From NCBI GenBank assembly GCA_017303555.1, contig JAFLCN010000014.1, positions 38,082 to 102,081 on the forward strand: DNA of 64,000 nt, read 5' to 3'. The notes beneath the pieces are model-generated. The model was not told the DNA's origin. It saw only the letters and a program-made list of their open reading frames with translations, and made no database searches. Positions 51,244-60,606 of the stretch are shown here, piece by piece. Position 1 is the first letter of the stretch. Every line of letters begins with the position of its first letter. Position numbers and translations under genes: made by a program. Source of the stretch: Planctomycetota bacterium (GTDB taxonomy: Bacteria > Planctomycetota > Phycisphaerae > Phycisphaerales > UBA1924).

Positions 51244-52632
51244 ATGGATGCAGCGCCATTCGAAGGTAAACGTGTGACTGTCATGGGGCTTGGCCGCTTT
51301 GGAGGCGGCGCCAGCGTGACGCGATGGCTCGCGGAACGCGGCGCGAGCGTGCTGCTCACGGATATTGAGTCAGAAGAAAAACTCGCGTCATCGGTCGCGC
51401 AGATCGAAGACCTCGTGAAGCGAGGCAGCGTCGCTCTGCGACTCGGCGGGCACAACGTGAGTGATTTCACGACGTGCGATCTGGTTGTTGCCAATCCCGC
51501 GGTGCCCAAGCCGTGGGAGAATCGATTTCTGCGGAGCGCGTGGGCCGCCGGGGTTGCGGTGACAACAGAGATCGGGCTGACGATCGCCAATCTTCCGGAT
51601 CGCGCCCGCATCATCGGCATCACCGGTTCGGCGGGCAAGAGCACGACGAGCGCGATGATCGATCACATTCTGCGGGCTCAGGGGATCAAGGCCGTCTTCG
51701 GGGGCAACATCGGCGGTTCGCTGCTGGGGGAGAAGATCGATCGCGAAACCCGCGTTGTGCTCGAGCTCTCGAGCGCGATGCTCTGCTGGCTGGGAGGGCT
51801 TGCAACGGTTTCGCCGGATGGGCTGCGCGAAGCGACGGCCGGGGAGGGCTGGTCGCCCCGGGTCGCGGTTGTGACCAACCTGTCGCCGAATCACCTCGAT
51901 TGGCACGGAGACCTCGGGCACTATCGCAGGAGCAAGCAGGAGATCCTCCGCTCGCAGCGGGCCGGTGATGTGGCGATTCTGCCACCGGGGAGCGAGAGCG
52001 GCGGATGGGGCATTGCCCCGGGCGTTCACCGAGTCATGCCGTCCGGAGAGATCGGGGGCCTTGCGCTCCCCGGGGCGCACAATCGCTGGAACGCGACGGT
52101 CGCGGTCGAAGCCGTTGCCGCGTTCGAGCTCGAGATCGATCGCGGCGCTGCCCAGCGTGCCGTGCGGACATTCGGCGGGCTGCCCCATCGTTTGCAGCTC
52201 GCGGCACGAATCCCCCGCGAAGGGGGCGACGTGCGCTGTTTCAACGATTCCAAATCGACAACGCCCGAGGCGTGCCTTCTGGCCGTCGGCGCGTTCGACG
52301 AGGCCGGCGAATCCGGCGCCTCGCGCGTTCACCTCATCGCCGGGGGCTACGACAAGGGATCGGACCTGAGCGTGATCGGCGCGCTCGCCCCGCGTCTTGC
52401 GGGCCTGTACACAATCGGGAAGACGGGCGCGGCTATTGCATCGAGCTCGGGCGCGCGTGCCCGCGAGTGCGGCACCGTCGAACGGGCGGTCGAGGCGGCG
52501 CTCGGTGCGGCGAAAGCCGGGGATGTGATTCTGCTCAGCCCCGCCTGTGCCTCGTGGGACCAATTCGAGAACTACGAGAAGCGGGGGGAGAGGTTTGTGC
52601 AGGTGGCAATGCAACTGGGGGCGGCAAGATGA
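51244..52632 (+). CDS. murD: UDP-N-acetylmuramoylalanine--D-glutamate ligase
   Basis: A 462-residue Mur ligase that adds D-Glu in peptidoglycan precursor synthesis, in the cytoplasm. The N-terminal Rossmann domain starts [19 protein letters not shown]; the ATP site is [22 protein letters not shown] is in [49 protein letters not shown] (family wording NDSKATN), and [19 protein letters not shown] are all conserved. It shows the organism makes peptidoglycan, even though no other mur gene is in the window. The stop overlaps the next ATG (ATGA). Confidence 0.92.
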   Translation: MDAAPFEGKRVTVMGLGRFGGGASVTRWLAERGASVLLTDIESEEKLASSVAQIEDLVKRGSVALRLGGHNVSDFTTCDLVVANPAVPKPWENRFLRSAWAAGVAVTTEIGLTIANLPDRARIIGITGSAGKSTTSAMIDHILRAQGIKAVFGGNIGGSLLGEKIDRETRVVLELSSAMLCWLGGLATVSPDGLREATAGEGWSPRVAVVTNLSPNHLDWHGDLGHYRRSKQEILRSQRAGDVAILPPGSESGGWGIAPGVHRVMPSGEIGGLALPGAHNRWNATVAVEAVAAFELEIDRGAAQRAVRTFGGLPHRLQLAARIPREGGDVRCFNDSKSTTPEACLLAVGAFDEAGESGASRVHLIAGGYDKGSDLSVIGALAPRLAGLYTIGKTGAAIASSSGARARECGTVERAVEAALGAAKAGDVILLSPACASWDQFENYEKRGERFVQVAMQLGAAR

Positions 52633-53441
52633 ACCGAACCGGCGTCGTGATTTTGTCCGTTGCGGGCTTTCTGAACGTGTCGGTGCCGCTCGGTCACGCC
52701 GAGCCCGGCCCCGAAGCCCCGCTGCGCGAAGTCTTTCCCGGTGTTCGGGTCGATCTGAAGGAACGACTGGTCGAATTTGATGGCGTCGTTCCCGTCAACG
52801 CGCACACCAAGGCCAATCTCAAGGTTTTTCTCGAGACGACGGTGTGCGCATTCGACAGCAAGGAACACGAATCGCTCGTGGTAACAAAGTCCAAGCCGTC
52901 GCAGGTGCATGCGGCGCTGCTGCTCATCGGCCTCAAACCGGGAAAGCCCGGCGCATGGAAACAGGACGAACAGAAGAAGTGGGTGGGGATTCCGCCGGAG
53001 GGCGAGGAGCTCGATGTTCGGTTCGTGCTGAAGGACGCCGATGGGAAGGAACGCGAGGTCGATCCGGCTGAGTGGATTGTCAACATCAAAGACGGGCGTT
53101 CGCTTCGGGCGATCGCGCCCGATGCGAAGTGGGTGTTTGCGGGGTCGAAGCTCGTGTCCAAAGAGCCTCCGCCGCGAGCGCCCGGCGAAGGCGTGGTGCC
53201 CCCGGCCCCCGCGGGCGGTGCGGCGCCTCCGCCCGCGCCCCAGGCACGGGAGCACTACCTCGCGGACACGGAAGGAACACTGATCGGCCTGACGAGTTTC
53301 GGGACAGAAACGATCGGCCTGACCGCGATGTACAATCCCGACAGCGACAAGAAGGCACCGGAGTGGATCGCCGGGAAGCAAACGCCGGAGATCGGAGCGA
53401 AAGTCGTCGTGCGGGTGCGGGCGAAAAAAGCCGGCAGTTGA
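52629..53441 (+). CDS. YdjY-domain protein, probably exported
   Basis: A 270-residue protein with a likely signal peptide ([19 protein letters not shown]). The YdjY-type domain is recognised from [58 protein letters not shown] and [22 protein letters not shown] Pro/Ala-rich linker follows (about 200-220), then a short beta-rich end ([30 protein letters not shown]). It is common in Planctomycetota, function unknown. It overlaps the murD stop as ATGA, so both are translated together. Confidence 0.85.
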   Translation: MNRTGVVILSVAGFLNVSVPLGHAEPGPEAPLREVFPGVRVDLKERLVEFDGVVPVNAHTKANLKVFLETTVCAFDSKEHESLVVTKSKPSQVHAALLLIGLKPGKPGAWKQDEQKKWVGIPPEGEELDVRFVLKDADGKEREVDPAEWIVNIKDGRSLRAIAPDAKWVFAGSKLVSKEPPPRAPGEGVVPPAPAGGAAPPPAPQAREHYLADTEGTLIGLTSFGTETIGLTAMYNPDSDKKAPEWIAGKQTPEIGAKVVVRVRAKKAGS

Positions 53442-53481
53442 CCCGCGCGGCACGCTCGCGGCGGCGCGGGCGTATTCGGGA

Positions 53482-54927
53482 CTATTCCGGCTTGGATCGG
53501 CCGCCCCAAAGCCGCAGCACCTGGTTCCGCTCCGCCTCGTCCTGGATGTTGCGCGTGGCGATCCGGATCGGCTTGCCGATGTAGAGGCCCTGGTCGATCA
53601 TCGCCGAAACAGCTTCGATCACGGTCGAAACCTTTTTGTCGCCGACCTGCGTGATGCGATCGCCTTCTTTCAATCCCGCATCCGAAGCGTGCGAGCGTTC
53701 GATGACGGAGGCGACGATCGGCGTGCCCCCCGAAGCAAAGAGCTCGCGCGTCGAACCGGGCTCCTCAAACCGAAGCCCCAGATCGTCCTGAATATCGCTG
53801 AGGATCAGGGGCTGGAGCAGCGCCGAAGTTGGCATCTCCCCGGTGACCACCGAGGCCTGCTGGGTCTTGCCGGCGCGGCTGTACTGCACGTTGAGCGCAT
53901 CGCCAGGCCGAGCGTTCGAGATGATCGAACGCATGCCCTGCAAACTGGTGATGCGTTGGCCGTTGATCGCGAGCAGAACATCATCGTTCTGCAAGCCCGC
54001 GCGTGCCGCCGGACCGTTCTCGGGTATCTGCACCGAAACGCCGGTTCGGGCGGCGGCTTCGTCGAGGAATTCGCGGGGGTCGTAGGAGATGCCCAGGAAA
54101 CCCCGCGAAACCTTGCCGGTTTCGATGAGTTGCTGGACGACGTTCTCGATGGTGACGAGGGGAATGGCAAAGGAGATGCCCGACGACTGGCCTTCGCTGC
54201 CGCCGGTGCCGCTGCTGTCTTTCGCCGTCGCGATGGCAACATTCATGCCGACAACGCGGCCCTTGATGTCCACGAGCGGGCCGCCCGAGTTTCCGGGGTT
54301 GACGGCGGCGTCGGTCTGGATGAAGTTCGTGAAACCGCCGGAGTCGAGCGCCGGGCCCGCGGCACGACCGAGGCCCGAAACGATCCCTTCGGACATCGAG
54401 AACTTGAACCCGAAGGGCGAGCCGAACGCAAAGACGCGGTCGCCCTGATAGACGCGACCACCCGTGGCGCGGGAGACCGGGACAAGCCCCTCTTCGTTGA
54501 TCTTGAGGACCGCGATATCGGTGAACGGATCGATCCCGACAATCATGGCCTGGCTGGCGCGCCCGTCGTACAACTGGACGCGCACGAAGCGCGAGCCGCG
54601 GACGACGTGGGCGTTGGTCACGATGTGCCCCGAGGCCGAATAGATCCAGCCCGAACCGGTTGCGCCCAGGAACCGGCGTTGCGTGTTCTCGGGAGCAAGG
54701 ACATCGATGTGAACAACAGATGGCTCGACCGCGTCGGCGATCGAGCGGATCGCCAGGTTGAGCCGCTCGAGGATGTCGTCGGATTCGATCGTGCGCCGGG
54801 CGAGCAGGATCTGTGCTTCGGCCTGGGAAGCGGCGAGCGCACGCAGGACGCGAGGCGAGAACCAGAGAAGAGATGCCGCCGTCGCCAGAACGATCAGCGC
54901 CGGTCCGAGTGAGATGATGCGACGCAT
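53482..54927 (-). CDS. HtrA/DegP-type serine protease with two PDZ-like regions
   Basis: A 481-residue envelope protease. The N-terminal hydrophobic region (LGPALIVLATAASLLWFSP) is a signal or anchor. The trypsin-like domain has the triad His107 (TNAHVV), Asp137 (FTDIAVL) and Ser214 (NPGNSGGPLVD). The first PDZ follows from RGFLGISYDPREF, with IPENGPAARAGLQNDDVLLAINGQRI; the second has PIVASVIERSHASDAGLKEGDRITQVGDKKV. ATG 54927 has GGAAGG upstream; the open frame runs further without similarity. It is likely to degrade or refold damaged periplasmic proteins. The panB gene lies upstream on the same strand. Confidence 0.92.
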   Translation of the reverse strand: MRRIISLGPALIVLATAASLLWFSPRVLRALAASQAEAQILLARRTIESDDILERLNLAIRSIADAVEPSVVHIDVLAPENTQRRFLGATGSGWIYSASGHIVTNAHVVRGSRFVRVQLYDGRASQAMIVGIDPFTDIAVLKINEEGLVPVSRATGGRVYQGDRVFAFGSPFGFKFSMSEGIVSGLGRAAGPALDSGGFTNFIQTDAAVNPGNSGGPLVDIKGRVVGMNVAIATAKDSSGTGGSEGQSSGISFAIPLVTIENVVQQLIETGKVSRGFLGISYDPREFLDEAAARTGVSVQIPENGPAARAGLQNDDVLLAINGQRITSLQGMRSIISNARPGDALNVQYSRAGKTQQASVVTGEMPTSALLQPLILSDIQDDLGLRFEEPGSTRELFASGGTPIVASVIERSHASDAGLKEGDRITQVGDKKVSTVIEAVSAMIDQGLYIGKPIRIATRNIQDEAERNQVLRLWGGRSKPE

Positions 54928-55072
54928 GGAGTGCCTTCCACAAAGAAAACCCGGTCCGGACGCGATGCCCAACGCGGTTGTTGGGAATTTGATGCGGCGG
55001 GATTCGGAACGATTCGTCCGAGCCAGCCCGTTATCACCTTGCCTACGGATCGGGTGCCCGGGCTTTCCGGAT

Positions 55073-55945
55073 TCAATTCGTCGAGGGACGCGCGCCGGTT
55101 GAGGCGGAGCCCGCGGATTGGGGGGATTGAACGGCCGGGTCGGAGCGGGTGCCGATGCGTCGGTTCGAAACAAGCTGCATGAAGTTCTCCGCTGCGGATT
55201 GGATCGAAGCCCCGAGTTGGGCGATCGGGCGCGCAAACGGGGGCGGGTTGTCGGTCAAGCCCAGCACATCCTGCAGCACGAGAACCTGTCCGTGCGGTGC
55301 GCTCCCGGCGCCGATGCCGATGAGGGGCACCGTGGTGGCCTGCAGAACTTCGGCCGTGACGGCATCGGGCACGGCCTCGATGAGCAAGAGGACGGCGCCC
55401 GCCTGTTCGAGGGCAACGGCGTCGGCGACGATCTGTGCCGCCTGCTTGGGTGTTTTTCCGGTGGAGACGTAGCCCCCGGTGAGTGCGACCTGCTGCGGGC
55501 GCGTGCCGACGTGGGCGCAGACCGGGATGCCCGCGCGGGTCATCCGCGAGACCAGCGGCGCGAAAGATGCATCGGCTTCGAGCTTGACGATGTCGGCGAG
55601 GCCCTCGGTGAGGAAGCGTCCGGCGTTCTTCAGTGCCGCGTCGTCGGTGGTGTGGTAGGAGAGGAACGGCATGTCGGCCATGACGACGGTGGAAGGTGCT
55701 CCGCGTTTGACACCGGCCGTGAGCGCGATGAGCACATCCAGAGGCATATCAATCGTGCGGGAGTATCCCAGGACCATCTCTGCCGCGGTATCGCCGACCA
55801 GCAGCACGTGGACGCCCGCGCGTTCGAGCCAGCGGGCGGTGGTGGCGTCGTAACACGTGAGCGCGGCAAACGGCTCTCCGGCGGACGCCATTTTGCGCAA
55901 GGTCTTGATCGTCACCGGAGTTCGCGAGGGGTGGGGCGTGCTCAC
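55073..55945 (-). CDS. panB: 3-methyl-2-oxobutanoate hydroxymethyltransferase
   Basis: A 290-residue enzyme of pantothenate synthesis that adds a hydroxymethyl group from methylene-THF to 2-oxoisovalerate. Family words are FAALTCYDATTARWLERAG, VLLVGDTAAEMVLGY (metal Asp), VVMADMPFLSYH, KLEADASFAPLV, VCAHVGTRPQQV and VPLIGIGAGSAPHGQVLVLQDVLGL. The C-terminal tail (GSASTGARPSTN) is variable. The start is uncertain: GTG 55945 or TTG 55975, 16 bp after the polX stop. It is the last gene of a DUF971-recG-polX-panB run, or the head of a unit with htrA. Confidence 0.92.
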   Translation of the reverse strand: MSTPHPSRTPVTIKTLRKMASAGEPFAALTCYDATTARWLERAGVHVLLVGDTAAEMVLGYSRTIDMPLDVLIALTAGVKRGAPSTVVMADMPFLSYHTTDDAALKNAGRFLTEGLADIVKLEADASFAPLVSRMTRAGIPVCAHVGTRPQQVALTGGYVSTGKTPKQAAQIVADAVALEQAGAVLLLIEAVPDAVTAEVLQATTVPLIGIGAGSAPHGQVLVLQDVLGLTDNPPPFARPIAQLGASIQSAAENFMQLVSNRRIGTRSDPAVQSPQSAGSASTGARPSTN

Positions 55946-55991
55946 GGTGGAAATGGTATGCGTTGGCCGGCCCAAACTTCCGGCGCCGTTC

Positions 55992-57935
55992 TCAGCGCTT
56001 GGACTTGAGCCACTTCAGCAGTTTCTCGCGTGGCCAGGCGTTGATGCACAGCTCGGGTGTGAGCAGTCCGCGTCTGGCCGTTGAAATGCCGAAGCGGAGG
56101 TTTTCGAAGTCGGACGTTTCGTGATCGTCGCAGTCGATCGCGATGAGCGCGCCGGCGGCAGTCGCGGCGCGAACATGGATATCGCGAAGGTCCAGACGCA
56201 TCCAGTGCGCGTTGATCTCGAGCGCCGTGTTGTGTTCCTTCGCGGCGGCGATGAGCTCGTCCATCGCCGGGTCGAGGCCCGCACGCCGGTTGATCAGGCG
56301 GCCGGTCGGGTGGCCGATGATGTGGACGTGCGGATGGGCGATTGCCTTGAGCAGTCGCTTGGTCGCGGTTGCCGGATCCTGCGAGAGCGCCGCGTGCGGG
56401 CTGGCGACCACGATGTCGAGCTCGGCAAGCAGGTCGTCGTCGAAGTCCATTGTGCCGTCGGAGAGGATGTCCACTTCGGAGCCGGCCAGGACGCGGATGT
56501 CGAGACCCTCTGCCTTCAGCGCCTTGTTGAGATTGTGGACGGCCTTGATCTGTGCGCGGAGGCGCTCGGGCGAGAGACCGTTGGCGATGGCCGAGCTTTT
56601 GGAGTGGTCGGTGACGGCGATGGTGTGGAAGCCGCGCTTGATGGCGTTCTCGACCAGTTCCCGCATCGACATGCGTCCGTCGCTGTCGGTGGTATGGGCG
56701 TGGAGGTCGCACTTGATATCGGCGAGCTCGATGAGCGCGGGGGCCTTGCCCAGCTTCTCAATGTTCGCGATATCGGCGGGAAACTCGCGCAGCTCGGGCG
56801 GGATGTACGGCAGGCCGAGCGCCTTGTAGATTTCGGCCTCGGTCTTGGAAGCGACGGGCCTGATGCCGCGATCCTGGGGCGGCGTTTGGTTCTCGTCTTC
56901 CGGGAAGAGACCGTATTCGTTCAGCGTCTGCTGCTGCGCGAGGGCGCGCTGGCGGAGCACGACGTTGTGGTCCTTTGAACCGGTGAAGTACATGAGCGCC
57001 GCGCCGAACGAGCGCTCGGGAATCACGCGGACATCGACCTGCATCGTCGGCTCTTTCGGGTGCTCGTCGGGGCCGCCGCCCTTCCAGCGACCGGAATGGA
57101 GATTGATCACCGCACGCACCGACGCGCGGGTCGGGCCCTTGGAAATGACCTGGCGAACATCGGGGAGCGAGCAGAAAGCTTCGATGACCGGATGGGGTGC
57201 ATCTTCGGACTTTGCCTTCGCCGGGGCCGGCTTTGCCGGATTTTCTCCCGTTGCCTTCGGCGCGGGGGACTTTGCCGATCGCAGCTTTGGCGCGACCCCT
57301 TCAAAGTCGCGAACCATGACCAGCAGATCGATGTCCGCGATCGTCTCGCGGCCCCGCCGGAGCGAACCGGCGACCTCGACGCGTTCAACGCCCTCGACCG
57401 ATCGGAGTTCCTCTGCGATGCGGAGCGCCATCGGGTACGCGAGACCGAGATGGATGCGGCGGGTTGCTTCCTCGCCCAGCGCCAGTCCGCTCTTGATCTT
57501 CTCGACCGCTTTCTCGCCCATGCGGGGAAGCTTGAGCAGGCTGCCGCTGTCGATCGCCTTCTTCAGCGAGGTTGTGTCGGTGATGCCAAGATCCTGCCAC
57601 ATCGCGCGGACGGTCTTGGGACCAAGGCCGGGGATATCAAGGATATCGAGCAGGCCCGGCGGCACGGCTTTCAACATCTGCTCGTGCTCGAAGATGCGGG
57701 GCTTTCCCTTCGCTGCCGAAGCGCAGTATTCGAGGATCTTGTCGGCGATCTTGTCGCCGATGCCGTCGAGCGCCGTGAGCGCCGCTTTGTCCATGTTCTC
57801 GACCGGGTTCGGCAGCGATTCGAGCACCCGCGCAGCACGCGAGTGCGCGATCGCCTTGAACTGGTTTTCGCCCAGCAGTTCGAGCAGCTTGGACATCTCG
57901 TGCAGACGTTCGGCAACGGCCTCGTTCAGGGACAT
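55992..57935 (-). CDS. polX: DNA polymerase/3'-5' exonuclease PolX
   Basis: A 647-residue family X polymerase with a C-terminal PHP phosphoesterase. The N-terminal part has helix-hairpin-helix words (ALTALDGIGDKIADKI, LLDILDIPGLGPKTV). The nucleotidyl-transferase site is VAGSLRRGRETIADIDLLV (GSxxRG...DxD). A basic Ala/Lys-rich linker is inserted at about 225-250. The PHP domain starts KCDLHAHTTDSDGRMS and contains TIAVTDHSKS, GSEVDIL and IGHPTGRLI. It would act in base-excision gap filling. Its ATG lies 21 bp after the recG stop, same strand. Confidence 0.95.
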   Translation of the reverse strand: MSLNEAVAERLHEMSKLLELLGENQFKAIAHSRAARVLESLPNPVENMDKAALTALDGIGDKIADKILEYCASAAKGKPRIFEHEQMLKAVPPGLLDILDIPGLGPKTVRAMWQDLGITDTTSLKKAIDSGSLLKLPRMGEKAVEKIKSGLALGEEATRRIHLGLAYPMALRIAEELRSVEGVERVEVAGSLRRGRETIADIDLLVMVRDFEGVAPKLRSAKSPAPKATGENPAKPAPAKAKSEDAPHPVIEAFCSLPDVRQVISKGPTRASVRAVINLHSGRWKGGGPDEHPKEPTMQVDVRVIPERSFGAALMYFTGSKDHNVVLRQRALAQQQTLNEYGLFPEDENQTPPQDRGIRPVASKTEAEIYKALGLPYIPPELREFPADIANIEKLGKAPALIELADIKCDLHAHTTDSDGRMSMRELVENAIKRGFHTIAVTDHSKSSAIANGLSPERLRAQIKAVHNLNKALKAEGLDIRVLAGSEVDILSDGTMDFDDDLLAELDIVVASPHAALSQDPATATKRLLKAIAHPHVHIIGHPTGRLINRRAGLDPAMDELIAAAKEHNTALEINAHWMRLDLRDIHVRAATAAGALIAIDCDDHETSDFENLRFGISTARRGLLTPELCINAWPREKLLKWLKSKR

Positions 57936-57956
57936 GGGCGACGATAGGAGAATCGC

Positions 57957-60065
57957 TCAGCCGACGGCGACGAGGCCGAGTTCGGTGCCGAAAGTCTTCA
58001 TCATCCGGCGGAGAACGAGCGCTTCTTCGGGCTTCGCAAGAGCGGGGGAGCGTTCGATCCATCCACGGGCATCGCGCCGCGCCAGCTCGAGCAGTTCTCG
58101 ATCGCGGGCGAGATCGGCGACGCGGAGCGATGAAAGCCCGGACTGGCGGGCATCAAAGAACCCGCCGGAGCCCCGGATTTCCCAGTCGCCCTCGGCGAGC
58201 CTGAAACCGTCGTTGGTTTTGACCAGCAGTTCGAGACGCGGGTTCGGGCCCGGCGCATCCGGCCCCGGCTCGTCCGCGAGCAGAATGCAGACTCCGGGTG
58301 TTGTGCCGCGTCCGACGCGTCCACGGAGCTGGTGGAGCTGCGCGAGACCGAAGTGGTCGGCGTGCTCGATGACGATGACGGTCGCTGCGGGAACATCAAC
58401 GCCGACTTCGACGATGGTGGTGGCGACGAGACAGCGGATCTCGCCCGCGCGAAACCTGTCCATGATCTCGGTGCGGAGCGTGGGCTTCATGCGGCCGTGC
58501 AGGGGCGCGAGGGGGACGGTCGAGAGCGTGCCCGATTCGAGCTCGCGGACAAGCTCTTTTACACCGGTGACAGTTGCCGCGGAATCGGTCTGCTCGCGGG
58601 AGTCGATGGCGGGGACCACGACGAAGGCCTGTTCGCCTTTGTCGAGGCGCTGGCGGAGGAACGAGTAGACTTCGGCGCGCTTGGAGCGTGGGACCAGACG
58701 GGTCTTGACGGCGGCGCGGCCGGGCGGCATCCCGCGGATGGTCGTGACATCGAGATCGCCGAACATGGTGAGCGCGAGCGTGCGCGGAATCGGCGTGGCC
58801 GTCATCACGATCACGTGGGGAGTCGTCGCGGCATCCTGGGCCTTGGCGCGGAGCGCGGCACGCTGGTGGACGCCGAAGCGGTGCTGCTCGTCGATGATCG
58901 CGAGCGCGAGGCTCTTGAAACGGACCTTTTCTTCGAGTAGCGCGTGCGTGCCGAGCACGATGCCCGCCTTGCCCGATGCAATCTCGGCGCGGACAGCTTC
59001 TGCATCGGTGCGCGAGCCGGTGAGCAGGCGCACGTCCACCTTCGAATCGCGCAGCAGCGTGCAGATCGTGGCGTGGTGCTGCTCCGCCAGCAGCTCGGTG
59101 GGGGCCATCAGCACGGCCTGATGACCCGCGGCGACCGCCGTCAGCATGGCGTAGAGCGCCACCGCGGTCTTGCCCGAGCCCACATCGCCCTGCAGCAGCC
59201 GGTTGGTCGGCGTCGAAAGAGAAAGGTCGCGAGCGATCTCCGCGATCGCCTGATTCTGCGATGGTGTCAACGCGAACGGAAACCGCGCACGGATGCGCCG
59301 ATCGATCGCTTCGGTCAGGGTCAGCGCCGGCGCCCGCAGGCGTTCGCGCAGGTGCGCCCGTTTCATCTGCACCCCGAGCTGGAGCAGCAGCAACTCGTCG
59401 TACGCGAGGCGTCGGCGCCCTTCTTCGGCATCGCCCTCGTTCCGCGGCGTGTGCACCAGTTCGTACGCGCGTGCGAGTTCCGGAAGCTCGTGGCGCGAGA
59501 GCAGGCTCGACGGAAGGTGATCTTTCAGCAGCGGCAACGCGAGCGGCAGCACGGCGCCGATCGCCTGTTCGATCGCGGGCGACTTGATCCGCTCGTTCGC
59601 CGAATAGACCGGGCGGATGCGTGCTTCGGACTGAACCGGCTCCGCATCATCCTTCAGAATCTCGAGCTTGGGATTGGCGATCTGCAGCCCGGGCCCGAAC
59701 TTCGTCGCCTTGCCCTGCACGCGGACGCGCATGCCCGGTTTGACCTTGTCACGCATGTAGAGCGCGTTGAACCAGACCAGGTCGAGCCGCCGGCCGTCGT
59801 CCATCAACGCCGCCTCGAAGCGCTGCGGGCGCCGGAGCACGACCCGCGTGGCCGTGATCTCGCCCCGCACGCTCACGATGTGGCCGGCTTCGAGCTCTTC
59901 GACCGGGGCTTCGGCTTCCAGACGCTCGTGGCGCATCGGCAGGTGCGCGACGAGTTTGCCGAGGTTGGAGAGGCCCAGTTCGCGAAGGCCCGGAATCGAG
60001 CGAGCGGGAATCCCCGGCAGGTCTTCCAGTCGTGTGCTGAGCGAGATTGCTCGGTCGGTGGGCAT
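57957..60065 (-). CDS. recG: ATP-dependent DNA helicase RecG
   Basis: A 702-residue branch-migration helicase that rescues stalled replication forks. The wedge (OB) domain contains IVSVRGEITATRVVLRRPQRFEAALM and MRVRVQGKATKFG. The helicase has Walker A LLQGDVGSGKTAVALYAML, AIIDEQHRFGVHQRA (DEQH), VIVMTATPIPRTLALTMFGDLD, and motifs IRCLVATTIVEVGVDVP and QLHQLRGRVGRG. ATG 60065 is used; the frame is open upstream. It forms a unit with DUF971 upstream and polX 21 bp downstream, so repair genes are co-transcribed. Confidence 0.95.
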   Translation of the reverse strand: MPTDRAISLSTRLEDLPGIPARSIPGLRELGLSNLGKLVAHLPMRHERLEAEAPVEELEAGHIVSVRGEITATRVVLRRPQRFEAALMDDGRRLDLVWFNALYMRDKVKPGMRVRVQGKATKFGPGLQIANPKLEILKDDAEPVQSEARIRPVYSANERIKSPAIEQAIGAVLPLALPLLKDHLPSSLLSRHELPELARAYELVHTPRNEGDAEEGRRRLAYDELLLLQLGVQMKRAHLRERLRAPALTLTEAIDRRIRARFPFALTPSQNQAIAEIARDLSLSTPTNRLLQGDVGSGKTAVALYAMLTAVAAGHQAVLMAPTELLAEQHHATICTLLRDSKVDVRLLTGSRTDAEAVRAEIASGKAGIVLGTHALLEEKVRFKSLALAIIDEQHRFGVHQRAALRAKAQDAATTPHVIVMTATPIPRTLALTMFGDLDVTTIRGMPPGRAAVKTRLVPRSKRAEVYSFLRQRLDKGEQAFVVVPAIDSREQTDSAATVTGVKELVRELESGTLSTVPLAPLHGRMKPTLRTEIMDRFRAGEIRCLVATTIVEVGVDVPAATVIVIEHADHFGLAQLHQLRGRVGRGTTPGVCILLADEPGPDAPGPNPRLELLVKTNDGFRLAEGDWEIRGSGGFFDARQSGLSSLRVADLARDRELLELARRDARGWIERSPALAKPEEALVLRRMMKTFGTELGLVAVG

Positions 60066-60108
60066 CCGCCCTGACGATACCCGGTCTTGCCCCCGGTTCG
60101 CCGGCCGC

Positions 60109-60504
60109 TCAGTCGGCCGCCGGATGGTGCTTCGCGGTTTCGGGGTCGATCGACCGGAGGTACGCCCACGAATAAATGCCGGTCGAGTGGCCGTCCGAAA
60201 AAGTGATCCGCAGCGCATAATTTCCAACCAGTTCCGCCCCGGTTGCGACCAGCGGGCCGCCCGTTCCCGGGCGAGAGGGGAGGACTGTCAGCGGGTTGGT
60301 CGCCATCTCATCGCGGAGTTGCCGGGCATCGGCCGACGGGGACATTCGACGCAGATAGACGATCGGGTAGTACGACGTCGTGCCGTCGGCCCAGCGGATC
60401 GTGAGCCCCTTGTCCTTCTTGAGATCAAGATCGGTGGGGGCCGCTCCGCCGTGGCTGTTTCCGGATCGGACGGATTGCGAGGATGGAGGATTCGGGGTGT
60501 CCAT
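60109..60504 (-). CDS. DUF971 domain protein
   Basis: A 131-residue protein with the DUF971 (gamma-butyrobetaine hydroxylase N-terminal-like) domain. Key parts are LDLKKDKGLTIRWADGTTSYYPIVYLRRMSP and ELVGNYALRITFSDGHSTGIYSWAYLRSI, ending in a His/Pro tail. Small stand-alone DUF971 proteins are linked to Fe-S cluster metabolism, often next to Mrp; no such neighbour is here. It precedes recG by 43 bp on the same strand. The ATG at 60504 begins after a divergent region shared with the alpha/beta-hydrolase-like gene. Confidence 0.88.
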   Translation of the reverse strand: MDTPNPPSSQSVRSGNSHGGAAPTDLDLKKDKGLTIRWADGTTSYYPIVYLRRMSPSADARQLRDEMATNPLTVLPSRPGTGGPLVATGAELVGNYALRITFSDGHSTGIYSWAYLRSIDPETAKHHPAAD

Positions 60505-60606
60505 GTGCCCAGCGCCACTTTATGATCCGAACCGGCGACCCGCTCGCCCGAACCAGGGGCCGAGCGGGAGCGCTTCAGTCAGGGATCGATGAATCGGAGG
60601 AACCGC